The notes below the pieces were generated by a model. The model was not told the DNA's origin, did no database searches, and was given only the letters and a program-made list of their open reading frames with translations. Shown piece after piece: positions 47,033 to 57,677 of a stretch of 64,000 nt of DNA. The position numbers and the translations under genes are program-made. Positions within the stretch are counted from its first letter, which is position 1, and every line of letters begins with the position of its first letter. Source of the stretch: Byssochlamys sp. IMV 00236 (taxonomy: Eukaryota > Ascomycota > Eurotiomycetes > Eurotiales > Thermoascaceae); the NCBI GenBank assembly GCA_001931875.2, contig MSJH02000674.1, positions 1 through 64,000 of the forward strand. Direction: 5' to 3'.

Positions 47033-48466
47033 ATGTCGAAGACAACAACCAAGTATCTCCTCGTCTCGCTCCCCTCCTCCATCACCCCCTCCTCCCACCG
47101 GGACGACGCTCTGGGAGCAATTTCCTCGACCGTTGCGGATAATGGCACTGTCACCCAGTTCCCTATCCCCGAATTCAAGATCGGGACCTTGGACGCCCTG
47201 GTGCAGCAGGCGGATGAGCTGGCGAAACTCGAGTCGGGATGCCAAGCCGTCGTTTCGAAAGTCACCGATGCACTGAGGAACATCCTGGACAACGACGAGG
47301 CACAGATTGAGAAGATGAAAACTGTCAATGATAGTATGGTGTCCATCCGTCAAATCGTGCAGGACTGTGGTTCACAGAGTGGTGGGACTTGGGCGCTAAC
47401 GGCCTGGAAATATAGAGCCTGTTGACCACTATCTCCGAACGTTCACCTGGAACAAGGTGAAGTACCGGGCTGATAAGCCATTGGCAGAGTTGATTGATCT
47501 CCTGCAGAAGGTGTGTGGGCCAGTCGCTGTAATTGCTGGTGTGAACTATACCGTGGCTAATCGCGATACTGCTTACAGGAAACAGCTAGCATTGATAATG
47601 ATATCCGGAGTAAATACTCTCAGTACAACCAAGTCAAGTCTAATCTGGCGACTCTACAGCGGAAACAAACGTGAGTGCTGGTAGCATCTTATATTTGGCC
47701 GTCGAGCAAGGGCTAACTTGGACTTTAGGGGCAACCTCTCGACGAGATCCCTGACGTCCGTCGTGGACCCTCGTCTGCTTGTGCAAGAGTCTGAATATAT
47801 CGAGACGCACCTTGTTGCTGTTCCCAAGCAGCAGGTGAAGGAGTTCCTAAAGACGTATGAGACTGTATCGCCCATGGTTGTTCCGCGCTCCGCGACACTG
47901 GTTGCCGCCGATGATGAGTTCACCCTCTACGCTGTGACTACCTTCAAGAAGCACAGCCCGGAGTTTATCCACAAGTGCAGGGAGCATAAGTGGATCCCCC
48001 GAGATTTCAAATATGTGGAAGGTGGACGGGAAGAGGAGAGAAAAGAGGTCGAGCGGGTTGGTGGTGACGAGAGGAAGCTATGGGGAGAAACATTGCGGCT
48101 GGGAAGAACTGCCTGGAGTGAGGCCGTAATGGCCTGGATCCATGTGCTTGTTCTGCGGGTATTCGTGGAGACAGTTCTCCGGTATGGTCTGCCACTGGAC
48201 TTTGTGTGCACGATCATCAGGGTAAGCCCCCCAAATCCGGTGGAGGATTCGTGATTTGCGGCTAACAGTCTGCGTAGACGACACCGAAGCAATCCGCAAA
48301 GGCAAAGAGTGCACTCGACGAGAAGTACTCGTACTTGGCGGGTAACGCATTCGGGCGTGACAAGAAGGGCCGCGTCAAGAAAGATGACCCTGGGGAGCTC
48401 CACGCTGCCGGCGAAGGTGGTGCGGAGTATACTCCATATGTCTATTACGAATTCCAGTTTGACTAA
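47033..48466 (+). CDS. vma5: V-type H+-ATPase subunit C
   Basis: Peripheral V1-Vo linker subunit of the vacuolar proton pump, equivalent to yeast Vma5. It regulates reversible assembly of the pump. Exons 47033-47333, 47416-47510, 47579-47670, 47729-48221 and 48278-48466 give 389 residues, close to the 392 of the yeast protein. Recognisable parts: KYLLVSLPSS near the start, YLRTFTWNKVKYR, DIRSKYSQYNQVKSNL, SPMVVPRSATLVAADDEF, WIPRDFKYVEG and, near the end, FVETVLRYGLPLDF. The C-terminus YTPYVYYEFQFD is typical. The start lies in a CACGATG context. The gene converges on APS kinase, with about 460 bp between the stops. Confidence 0.95.
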
Positions 48467-48924
48467 GCGATGACGGCGAGTATTGCTGCATGCCTCTTGA
48501 AAGGATCGCAGGAGGGGGTCATAGTTGAATTCGCCGTGTACTCTTTTCGCATGCATGAATCCAGGTTTCTTAGCTTCTACGGTTGGCACTTTGGATACTC
48601 ACATTGGATCTGTAGCGCTTACATATATATTTTTCTGACTCTTCAATGTCCAATACTCCTATTATGTGGATGAAGTTTGATAGTTTCCAATAAAATACTC
48701 TGTTGTGTCTGCAATGGTCAAGTCGATCGACGTTGTCCCTTCAGACGTTTCATCATTTAGCATGTCGCTCTAAACAAGGTATATACTGAGGATTCGAGAG
48801 GTGCTCTATGTGCAATGGGGCGCTATTCTATATCCGCAGCCTGGGCCCATTCCTATGCAAGTCCTCCCTATCCTCAACAATGACAACATAAAGCAAGTCA
48901 CGTCCATCTGTTTATGCCCCAGAT
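48467..48924. other. convergent 3' intergenic region
   Basis: 3' ends of the V-ATPase C and APS kinase genes. Nothing else seen. Confidence 0.6.
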
Positions 48925-49724
48925 TTACTGCTGCTTGGGCAGATAGTCCTTCTCTTCAAGGTAATCGATGATCTGCTTCACGGCCTGCTGTACCGAGATG
49001 TCGTTGTTGACGATGTGAACCTCGGGCTTCAGCGGCGCCTCATACGGGGCACTGATACCGGTGAACTCCTTAATGATACCCTCGCGAGCCTTCTTGTACA
49101 GACCCTTGGGGTCGCGCTTCTCAGCGACTTCGACAGGAACATCAACGTAGACCTCAACGAAAGGCAGTCCCGTTTCCTCACCGGGAGTAGGGACCTCATG
49201 CAGCTGACGCGCAGTGTCACGGTCCGCTCGGTACGGAGAGATGAACGAAGTAATAGCGACAGTAGCGCTATCAGCGAACAACTTCGCAACCTCAGCGATA
49301 CGACGGATGTTCTCGTTGCGGTCCTTCTCGCTGAAACCCAGATCCTTGTTCAGGCCGAATCGGATGTTGTCGCCATCCAGACGGTACGCGCCGACTCCGC
49401 GCTGCAGCAGCTGGTGCTCGAGCTCGACGGCGATGGTCGACTTGCCGGATGCAGACAGACCGGTCAGCCAGATGGTCAGACCGCGCTGCTTACGGAGCGC
49501 ACAGCGCTCAGGACGGGTGACGGCCGCGGCGTGGTAGGTGATGTTGCTATTAGGGAGAAAAACGGACGTTAGTTTTTGTGTACGATTTTCTAGGAATTGA
49601 GACTCTCGCAATATATTTCCTGAGGACTGGCTTATTTGTTCCGTTCCTCTTCATCTGCACTGGCCACAAACCGCTGGGCCAAATTGAGGGGCAAAGGAGG
49701 GGTTAAGAAAACGTACGTCGCCAT
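48925..49724 (-). CDS. adenylylsulfate (APS) kinase
   Basis: Second enzyme of sulfate activation: APS + ATP gives PAPS + ADP in the cytosol, on the route to sulfite, cysteine and methionine. Exons 49724-49717 (only 8 nt, ATG GCG AC) and 49546-48925, split by a 170-nt intron, giving 209 residues starting [17 protein letters not shown]-loop GLSASGKST is near residue 35. It is followed by [18 protein letters not shown], the APS-binding region, and [10 protein letters not shown]. Length matches yeast Met14 (202). Starting inside exon 2 would lose the conserved NITYH start, which is why the 8-nt exon is called. The orthologue in A. nidulans is sD, from memory. Confidence 0.95.
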
Positions 49725-51722
49725 ATTTTTTCCACAAAAGAAGAGTCACTCCCGAAAAGCAAAAGGTTATATAGGGTATCTCAGAAAAGTTCCCCAACGC
49801 GGAATAATTGATCTGGAAAAAAGAACGAAAGTAGGAAAAGAAAGAGGCTCAAGGGAAAGAAGTTGGTTGACCAAGTGGGGGGGAAGTTCTAAGTAAGTAC
49901 GAAGCGGCACTTAGAAAATATGGAGAAAAAGCCGCGCGGGCGGGAGGCGGAGCGGAGGGGCAGGTTAAAGAACAGATTGAATTTGGAAGTACGTACTACG
50001 GAGTATTTTTAAAATAATAACTATAGATAACTATCAATTTTCGCGTGACATGTTTATTTTTCTTTTTTGACTCCCGAGATTTGAACGCGCGTCAATCTCT
50101 CTTAACTACGTAAATATCTATATCATTACGCAAGTAGGGAATCGGAGTTTTCAATGGGGGGGTTGAAACAGTATTCTTACGACCTACTTACTTCTTACTT
50201 ATTCGGGGAAAAAGAGACGAGGCATCCACACCGCATGTTACTGTAGGTGTGGACGATACGACCTTGATCGTCGCGCCCTGGGTGTTTGAAACTATTCAAA
50301 CCGTGAGAGGAACCTGTCTGGTTTGATTGGGGAAATGTCGATCTGCAACGTTTGAGGGAGATGAAGGCTTGGCGCAACAGAGAACGGCCAGAGTAGTTAT
50401 TATTGTATCCTGTCATCTGTCATCGTAGTATGTATGATTGGGTTCAGTAATTTATTTTGGATTCCTGGGATGACAAACATGTCAGTCTTCTGCTGATTGT
50501 CAAAGAATACTAGTTAGGCTACATGCCAAGGTTAGAGTATCTATCGTGTTTCTATTCTACAGACCTTACTCTTATGAGCTAGCTGCTAGACCTTTATAAC
50601 AGCATACTTGGAGGAATTTCAGCATTTATGTTTGATTACTCAGATTATGAATATGGACGGTTGGCCATTTAGATTATATTGATTGTCTAATCTATATAGT
50701 CAGGATTAAGGACTCCCGATGTCCTCAGGATTCCTTTCTGACAATATTGATTGTTCATGTTGTGAAAGTAACCCAGTCAGTTTATACAAACCTCATTCAA
50801 TGTCAAAAAACTTTTGGTTTCCCTGGCAGGCACTAATATAGTCGATTGATTGACCACATGTTTGCTCTTATCAAGTGACCCCAAGTTAGAGTCATGGATG
50901 CAACGCGCAAACGACTCAATGGCATCTATACAAGTGCCTATACAATAAACTATCTCTCTATTGACTGTTGATATTCACAGTGGGATATAAAGTCAAGTCA
51001 TGTCCTGCGTTTCAAATAGTAATTCATTACTTGATTATCAGCGACCTCCTGGAATGCATCCTATACTTCGAGACAGCACTATAAACGAGGTATACTTCAC
51101 CGGATGTCCACAGCTGGCTAGGCAATTCCAAGATATGGTATTACATGCTGGCGTACAGGATCTCGATTGTGATGAACAGGGTAATGTCACTTTTTCCTAC
51201 TTGGAAATAGATAATGAATTAACTACCCGCTAGTTTATAATCGACGAGTCTTGCCAAATACGCCTGGGTATGACCCATATAAAGAAAATATACGATGAAC
51301 CAGCGCTATACATCATGTTCCTACGTGAATATTCCCCGGAAACACCCAGTCATAATCAGAGGGTGACTCCCGTCGACTATCTATATTATTGTACTGTCTA
51401 AATGACGGTAACCTCCCTATGACTGACTTGCTCCCTTTGTATACCTATTGTTATTGTTTATACGCCCACTATCTATTTATTTGGACTTCTCTTCCTTCCC
51501 CATCTTGCCTCGAGGATTCATTTCATCAATTACCAACACCTTTCTTCATGCCCTTTGTGTCTTATTATTCTTTGTTTCCCATAGACCTGCTCATATTTAG
51601 CTTGTTTCCCTAATAATACTATATCTTTCAACACTGCCACTGTGTTACTACTCGGTGGTATTGCCCGTCGTCTGTTTTTCTTTGTCTCTGCCCACTTTTA
51701 ATTTCCCAGGCTTGATCTATAG
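49725..51722. other. 2 kb intergenic region
   Basis: The APS kinase promoter is on the left and contains a purine-rich plus strand at about 49740-49980 and TACGGAGTA at 49997-50005. The rest is moderately AT-rich. The only candidate gene is the small frame at 51000. Confidence 0.5.
51000..51233 (+). CDS. doubtful 77-residue open frame
   Basis: An ATG-started frame with no intron, preceded about 15 bases upstream by a TATAAA-like stretch (GATATAAAG). The protein is mixed in composition, without low-complexity runs, hydrophobic spans or recognisable motifs. It could be a small lineage-specific gene or chance. Nothing but its open frame and start supports it. Confidence 0.2.
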   Translation: MSCVSNSNSLLDYQRPPGMHPILRDSTINEVYFTGCPQLARQFQDMVLHAGVQDLDCDEQGNVTFSYLEIDNELTTR

Positions 51723-53375
51723 ATGGCACCTTCTGCCAATCATAGCCGCTGGTCTATGGGTAAAATGAGTGGCTTTTGGGATAGGATGTTGGAAAAGGTT
51801 GCTGGAAGTGGTGAGGAGCCCCGAGTTCTTTCTTTTCTTATTATGCTTGGCTTGCTACTTATATATTAACATTACGCCATGCGATTTATATTCTGACGTG
51901 TTTCTCTACACATAGGTCTTGCAAGGAAGCTTCACATATCGAAGCTTGAGAAGATATATCGTGCTTCGGTCAAGAGGAGCAAGCGCCCGAGCACATCAGG
52001 GGACGAACCCCTGAGCAAGAAACGTCCGGTTCTGGAGAGGACCTGTTCGGCTACTATACGCCCCGGGGAAGCAGTTTCTCGTCACACGCGCATTCGACTT
52101 ATTGGTGACGAGTGGGTTGTCTCAGTGCCCAGGGGGGCCGGGACAGAGTGTTACCCAGAAGGCTTCAACGACGGGCTACACCAGGAAGGGCACCGTGAAT
52201 ATGATGAGGCAATGGCTAGGGAACAGCGATTGCCCACCACTCGATTTCCAGAGATATCTGTGCGCTGTCATTATAAAAGGGAAGATGGGGAGGAATATAT
52301 TCCGACCCCGGCTTTCATCATGGGCAACCATCGTTCTCTATATCCTGTCATTCAATCAGGTATAGAGAACGAACCTGGTTTCCCAGGGTGGAAACAGCTT
52401 CATGATAATCTGGAGGAAATATATTTACAGAATCATGGGCCCGATATCTGGCGGATCAAGGAGTCAGTCAAAAGCATAATGCGCGGTAAGAGGCCAGGTC
52501 AATCAGGATCTTGGAGCATGGCATCACGAGAGGCCCATTCTCCAGTGTTGAGACGTGCACAGTCGAACATACTGAGCGAGCAGGACTTATCCAGTCCTCA
52601 CTCTTTGCGCGCCGCTGGAAAAGCACGAGCTCCAAACTTGTCGTTTCCCAAGGTCATGTCGTCGCCTGGACCTTCTCGAGTATCAGCACTCACCTCTATG
52701 CTGCACCGTGAATCTCCAACCGACACACCCAACCTGGCTGCTCCCACATCGTCAAATGTCCTGGAAGATCTCGTCAACGAGATGGGTGGCCATGAGCAGG
52801 GATACAGTGCTGTGCTAAGTGGATGCGCCATCGAATCTTATACTCCTCCAGGAGAACGCCAGCCTGTTGCACCGAGCCTTTCCACTTCTTCCACTTCTTC
52901 ATCAAGCGAATCTAGCGCATCCATGCGGCCAATGATCTCACTCGAAACATATACCACTCTCAGAGCCCTCAGGGAAATGAGAGCCCGACTCCTGCAGCGG
53001 AATTTCCCCCTGGACGAATGTGCCGTTGAATCATATACTCCGTCAGAGGATTGGGATCCTCTTGGATGGCGCTCACATGAACATGATGATAGTTCCTCAT
53101 GCGAAGATTCTCATGAGACGTGCTCTACGGAGGATGATAGCAGTGGCTGGGAGAAGGTGCAAGAGACGGCGGATACTTTGACGCCGCCTCCTTTGCCTCC
53201 GGCCAATCCTCCGGTGATTTATCCCTCTCCTGAGATGAAGCCTCGCGTGGCTATTGTTCCGACGGTCTCGGTTCGTCCTAAAGCGATGAAGCCGCGTGAG
53301 TTGATCAAGATCGGCAAGCGACGCATATATCGGGTGGTTCGATCCAAGCGAGGAGATATAGTACCGAAGCATTAG
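51723..53375 (+). CDS. 515-residue protein of unknown function
   Basis: Two exons, 51723-51810 and 51916-53375, joined inside a Gly codon; the intron ends CACATAG. I do not recognise the family. The N-terminus is basic (KLEKIYRASVKRSKRPS) and could be a nuclear signal. Residues about 100-220 (TRIRLIGDEWVVSVPRG to WRIKESVKSIMRGK) look folded. The rest is Ser/Pro-rich and probably disordered. The motif C-A-[IV]-E-S-Y-T-P occurs twice, at about 52826 and 53021, each followed by an acidic/Pro tail. The C-terminus is basic again (IKIGKRRIYRVVRSKRGD). No hydrophobic span or signal peptide was seen. Confidence 0.7.
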
Positions 53376-53672
53376 TGATGCTGGCTGGCCAGCATGTCAC
53401 ATTTGGATGGCAAGGCGTTTTGTTATTTATATATTTTTTTCTGTTTTTGCTTTTCCATGTCTACGTATGTTGTTGGATTATGATACCCTGGGGGAACGTG
53501 ATTTCGGGCGTCGGTTACGGTGAAGAATCAATGTTGACAATGAATTAAGAAACATCACTAATAATGGCAATCTCATATTACAACCCATAATTTCAGCTCA
53601 AGACAATCCTCCTATAAGTATACAACAAAAGCAGCCCTACTTGATCTCACCAACCACGACGCACAAAGCATA
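53376..53672. other. convergent 3' intergenic region
   Basis: Short gap between the unknown gene and the FAD monooxygenase stop. Nothing seen in it. Confidence 0.6.
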
Positions 53673-54971
53673 TTATAGATCTACCTTCGCACACTCCTCA
53701 AAAGCCGGCACCGCCACCATCTTCCCCCCTACTTCATAACTCCTCTGAATACACACCTTTGCAAACTCCCTCATCCTCTCTTCATACTTCCCAATCGATG
53801 TTCCAGACACCCCTTCCTCACATATGATCTTCACCAAAGCATACGCATCATTCAACGCCGCAGCAGCTCCCACACCCCCACACGGCGACATGACATGAAC
53901 CGCATCTCCCATAACAGTCACCCTCTCCGAGGGCGTCCATGCCTCCATATTCGGATCCGCAGAATAAATCCTCATCCCAACCGTGAGTGAAGGATCCTGA
54001 AGCTCAATCAGCGATCGAATCGAGACATGCCAGTCGCTCGTCATCTCCATCGCCAGTTCGGCAGGTAAAGAAGCCAGCGCCTCATTCAACTCCATTGATC
54101 CTAACCCAGACGTATCCTGCGGAAATACCAGACACCAATGGATCGAACCTGGGCGGACAATTCCTCTATCAAGACTGAAGAAGCGAATCGGCTCGCATAT
54201 CAGCGCGATAGGCGCCTCGCCGGAGATAGTCGAATGGAAAAATGGAGTCCGGTCTCGAATGACGGTTAGCCATTTTCGATACTGAGGCGGGAATCGTGAT
54301 AGTAACTCGTGACTCAGCCATGTTTTACCGTAGATACAGCATGTTTCTGTATCGACGGGTTTGAGGTCAGGGAGGAGTTGTTTGCGGACTTTTGAACGTA
54401 TACCGTCTGCACCGACGAGGAGAGTGCCGTATTCGATCGTCCCATCTTGGAAGTATGCTGCTACTACTGCACCTTTCCTTTCCTCCTTCTTTTCCTTCTC
54501 ATCATCATCATCATCATCCTCATCCTCATTATGGTTATCATTATCTTTCTCATCACGAACCTCAAACCTCACAAACCGCATCCCAAACTGAATATCCTCT
54601 TCAATCCCTTTCATCATCGCCCTCCTCAACAGATTCCTTTCCACCGTCCATGGAATCGTCGTCCCCTTCTGAATCCTCCCCTTTCGACACGCAACAACAC
54701 TCCCATCAATCGCATTAACCGTCGTCTCACCCAACGCCGTCTCCGCGACGTTTTTGACGAATTCCTCCCACGCTTCGTCTGTTAGGAGATCGCGCAATTT
54801 GGTTTGGATCGGCCCCGCGATCTTGAGTCGGTAGTTTTGCCGTTTGGGTTCGGAGAGGATGTCGCGTTCGAAGATCGTGAATGATATACCCCGGCGGCGG
54901 AGGCCTTGGGCGAGTGCGAGACCGGATATTCCAGCACCGATGATTAGTACTCGGGGGGAGGATGAGGACAT
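53673..54971 (-). CDS. FAD-dependent monooxygenase (PHBH-like)
   Basis: Intronless gene for a 432-residue class A flavin monooxygenase that would use NAD(P)H and O2 to hydroxylate or epoxidise an organic substrate. The N-terminal Rossmann motif is IIGAGISGLALAQGLRRRG, with the acidic residue of FERD after strand 2. The DG motif is LLVGADGIRSKVRKQL, and the C-terminal GD motif is VTVMGDAVHVMSPCGGVGAAA. Between residues about 141 and 168 lies an Asp/Glu/Lys-rich run encoded by a GAT/GAG-type triplet repeat (54496-54530), probably a surface loop. Such enzymes often serve secondary metabolism or aromatic breakdown, but the neighbours suggest no pathway. The catalytic set looks intact. Confidence 0.92.
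   Translation of the reverse strand: MSSSSPRVLIIGAGISGLALAQGLRRRGISFTIFERDILSEPKRQNYRLKIAGPIQTKLRDLLTDEAWEEFVKNVAETALGETTVNAIDGSVVACRKGRIQKGTTIPWTVERNLLRRAMMKGIEEDIQFGMRFVRFEVRDEKDNDNHNEDEDDDDDDEKEKKEERKGAVVAAYFQDGTIEYGTLLVGADGIRSKVRKQLLPDLKPVDTETCCIYGKTWLSHELLSRFPPQYRKWLTVIRDRTPFFHSTISGEAPIALICEPIRFFSLDRGIVRPGSIHWCLVFPQDTSGLGSMELNEALASLPAELAMEMTSDWHVSIRSLIELQDPSLTVGMRIYSADPNMEAWTPSERVTVMGDAVHVMSPCGGVGAAAALNDAYALVKIICEEGVSGTSIGKYEERMREFAKVCIQRSYEVGGKMVAVPAFEECAKVDL
54496..54530. repeat. triplet microsatellite inside the FAD monooxygenase
   Basis: Plus-strand CAT/CCT triplets (ATCATCATCATCATCATCCTCATCC) encode the Asp/Glu run of the enzyme. Likely variable in length between strains. Confidence 0.7.
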
Positions 54972-55640
54972 TGTGTGAGAGAGAGAGATAATGGCTGGTT
55001 TTAAGGTTAGGTATTGTATTTTTTTTTGTTTTTTTCTTTGGGCTTGGTCTTGGGAGGGATGGATGTCATGTTTCGTTATGCTAGAGGAGAATTCTAGCTA
55101 GCTAGCTGTAGGATTCATATCTATGAGAATCTCGACCCTTCTCTACGTATATGGTAACACAATTACATGTCATCTGAAGCACTCTTCCCTCGAATTATGG
55201 TGAAGTTAGGCGAGGTTGTTGTATTGGATGTAAGGTCACGAGGTCTCACCCGTAGCATGGATATGGGAGTATGGATTCAATAATATAAGACAGGGCACAG
55301 TATGTTCTAGGTTATTGGATGTTACACCGAATACTACGCAAGGGACAGTGACGGCTTTACCATGGATCCAGCTGGTGACACGCTAGCTGGTTGACTTTGG
55401 TGATTGTCATTCACTGTACTCGCCATTTTTTGGTTCGTTTCTCCTATAATATCGTCTAATATGTTGAATATGTGGTAATGCACAACGATTCCCAGCATAT
55501 GTTCATCTCCCATAAGGTAAAAAAAAAACTGTGAAACGAAAACGTCGGAGACATAGAACATGAGATGTAAGAAATAGCAAATGGATATAATAATAAAAAA
55601 GATGGATAGGTGATGCAGGTCATTGTCCAGAGAGAAATGA
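54972..55640. other. intergenic
   Basis: FAD monooxygenase promoter and 3' flank of the glycine-cleavage gene. The 112-codon minus-strand frame at 55334-55672 partly overlaps the latter and is not recognisable. Confidence 0.55.
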
Positions 55641-57184
55641 TTATTGCTTGCGGTAGAATTTGCTCTCGACAAATGGCATACCAGTAACGGTTGCCTTGCG
55701 TAGCTTGTTCCTTACAAGAACACCAACCTCCGTTCCCTTCTTGTGCAGGCCCTGCTTGATGTATCCCATGGCAATGTTGGTGCCACCCAAGGTGGGACTC
55801 GGAAGACCGGAGGTGATGACGCCGATCTGGTTTTTGTGACCGTCCTCTGACAGTTCGACGATGATGGCACCCTCACGGGCTGGTGGTCCCTTCTCAATCG
55901 TGAATCCAACACGACGCTGGCTGAGCGTCTTTGACGGAGACGCGATCTGGGGCAGGATTACGGAAGCACCATTGAACTTGGCTGTGGAAGGGTCTCGACG
56001 ATCCTTTCCGACGAGCCAGGTGAGAGCGGCCATAGGCGGGGTGTGCGAAGTAGTGATGTCTTGACCGTAGAGACACATACCCGCCTCAAGACGGAGGGAG
56101 TCCCGTGCCGCAAGACCAGCGAGACGGACCTCGTCAGGCTTTGACAGGAGAAGCTCAACAATGTCGTTGGGCAGAGATGGAGCATCGGCAGTAGGAATGG
56201 AGATCTCAAACCCATCCTCTCCTGTGTATCCAGTACGGGAGATAAGGAGAGGGTGAGGGGTCGCAGATCCGTCAGGAAGAGTCAGGTACAAGGAGCGGCA
56301 TTGTCCGAAGTAAAGGGTGCTGAGATCGGTGTCCGCCTGCTGGTCCTTGCGGATCAATGGCTGCAGGACAGAAGCAGCCAAGGGACCCTGCAGAGCAACA
56401 AGCGCCCGATCCTCGAGCACATCCCATGTGATGCTGCTCTCACCGTGCTCCTTCTTGTACGCATCAATTTCGGCCTGCAAGAAGGCTAGGTCATCCTTCC
56501 GCCGGCCAGCGTTAGTGACGAAATAGAACGAGTCCTTGTCCAGGCGAGTGATAACGGTATCATCGATGATACCACCAGTTCCCTCCTCCAGCAAGCATGA
56601 AAGCGTCGACTGGTTATTAGGCAGCTTATCCAGGGATGATGGGGTGACCTTCATGAGGAGGTCAATTGCACCAGGTCCTCGGAGAGAGTGCTGCACCCTG
56701 TCGAGGCGTCACGTCAGCTATGTACATGGAGAACAAAGATGATATAGCCACGGCCCATCTGAGGAAGCAATTGATAGACTCACATGTGACTAACATCAAA
56801 TAAACTAGCCTTCTCTCTTGTCCACTTGTGACTTTCAACGTGGCTCAGGTCGGAATACTGCAAAGGCATGGCAAAGTCGGCGAATGGCACCATCTTTGCC
56901 CCGCGGGAGATGTGCAGATCATAGAGCTGCGTCTTACCCAGTGTCGCCGGATCAACGACCGTAGAGGATGCATATCTCGCCGCATTCTGCTGGACGAGCG
57001 CTCCAGCTCTGATGCCGGGGAGCAGACGAGCTGTCGGGCAACGGACGGCGTGCGAGGGGAGCTGTCTCCGAAGCTGGGTGGTCGAGATAGAGCCATTGGC
57101 AGCCGTGGAGAAGGACTTGGGACATAACGCCCGGGTGTTGATGAGCCTTGATGTTCTAGTAAACGGCCTCATCGCTTTAACCAT
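55641..57184 (-). CDS. gcv1: glycine cleavage system T protein (aminomethyltransferase)
   Basis: Mitochondrial tetrahydrofolate-dependent enzyme that takes the aminomethyl group from H protein, forming methylene-THF and ammonia. Exons 57184-56784 and 56697-55641 give 485 residues. The first 70 or so residues are rich in Arg, Ser and Ala with few acidic ones, a mitochondrial presequence. The mature part has KTQLYDLHISRGAKMVPFADF, SLFDVSHMVQHSLRGPGA, GGIIDDTVITRL and LISRTGYTGEDGFEIS, all typical of GcvT. The end is GMPFVESKFYRK. A second ATG at 57172 would shorten the presequence by four residues. Longer than yeast Gcv1 (400), mostly through the N-terminus. Confidence 0.95.
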
Positions 57185-57677
57185 GATTTTTGACAAGAAA
57201 TTAGACAGTTTAAGGAACGTGGACTGCTTGTCCGCGAGAATAATAAGATGCGGAGGCGGGCAACTTGCCGGCGATAACGGAAAAGTCACGTGGTGATACG
57301 GTTCTCCGCCGATCCACTCCGGAATACTCTTTGCTAGCAAGATGGGCCGCCAGCTAAAGTACAAGCGCAGTGGGTATAGGCTAGTACTGCGGCTAAGTGA
57401 AGCTGCACGACGGGATATACTTCTATGGAAGAGCCAGAACATTATCATGCTTGATTGAGTGGCAAGTGCCCCACGGAGAATCAATGGCCACAAGGCACAA
57501 GAAGCCCGGTGCAGATAGCCGTCTTGTGAGGGTATATATGTTTCAACGCTTCCAAGAGGGGAATCTCCATTTCCCAAAACTTTTATAGAGAAAAATATAC
57601 CGAAATAAAAAAAAAGACCCCTATTGTGCAAAATGCGATGCAACTGCTACTATTGGCAACAGGATGGAATGCATAGC
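57185..57677. other. intergenic
   Basis: Promoter of the glycine-cleavage gene and 3' flank of the amino acid transporter. No gene seen. Confidence 0.55.

Noticed and set aside
49015..49572. 185-codon plus-strand frame opposite APS kinase
   Set aside because: Antisense shadow of a conserved, biased coding exon; no independent motifs.
50070..50150. tRNA-like minus-strand segment ending GTTCAAATCTCGGGAGTC
   Set aside because: The T stem does not pair, no matching acceptor strand was found and no T-run follows on that strand.
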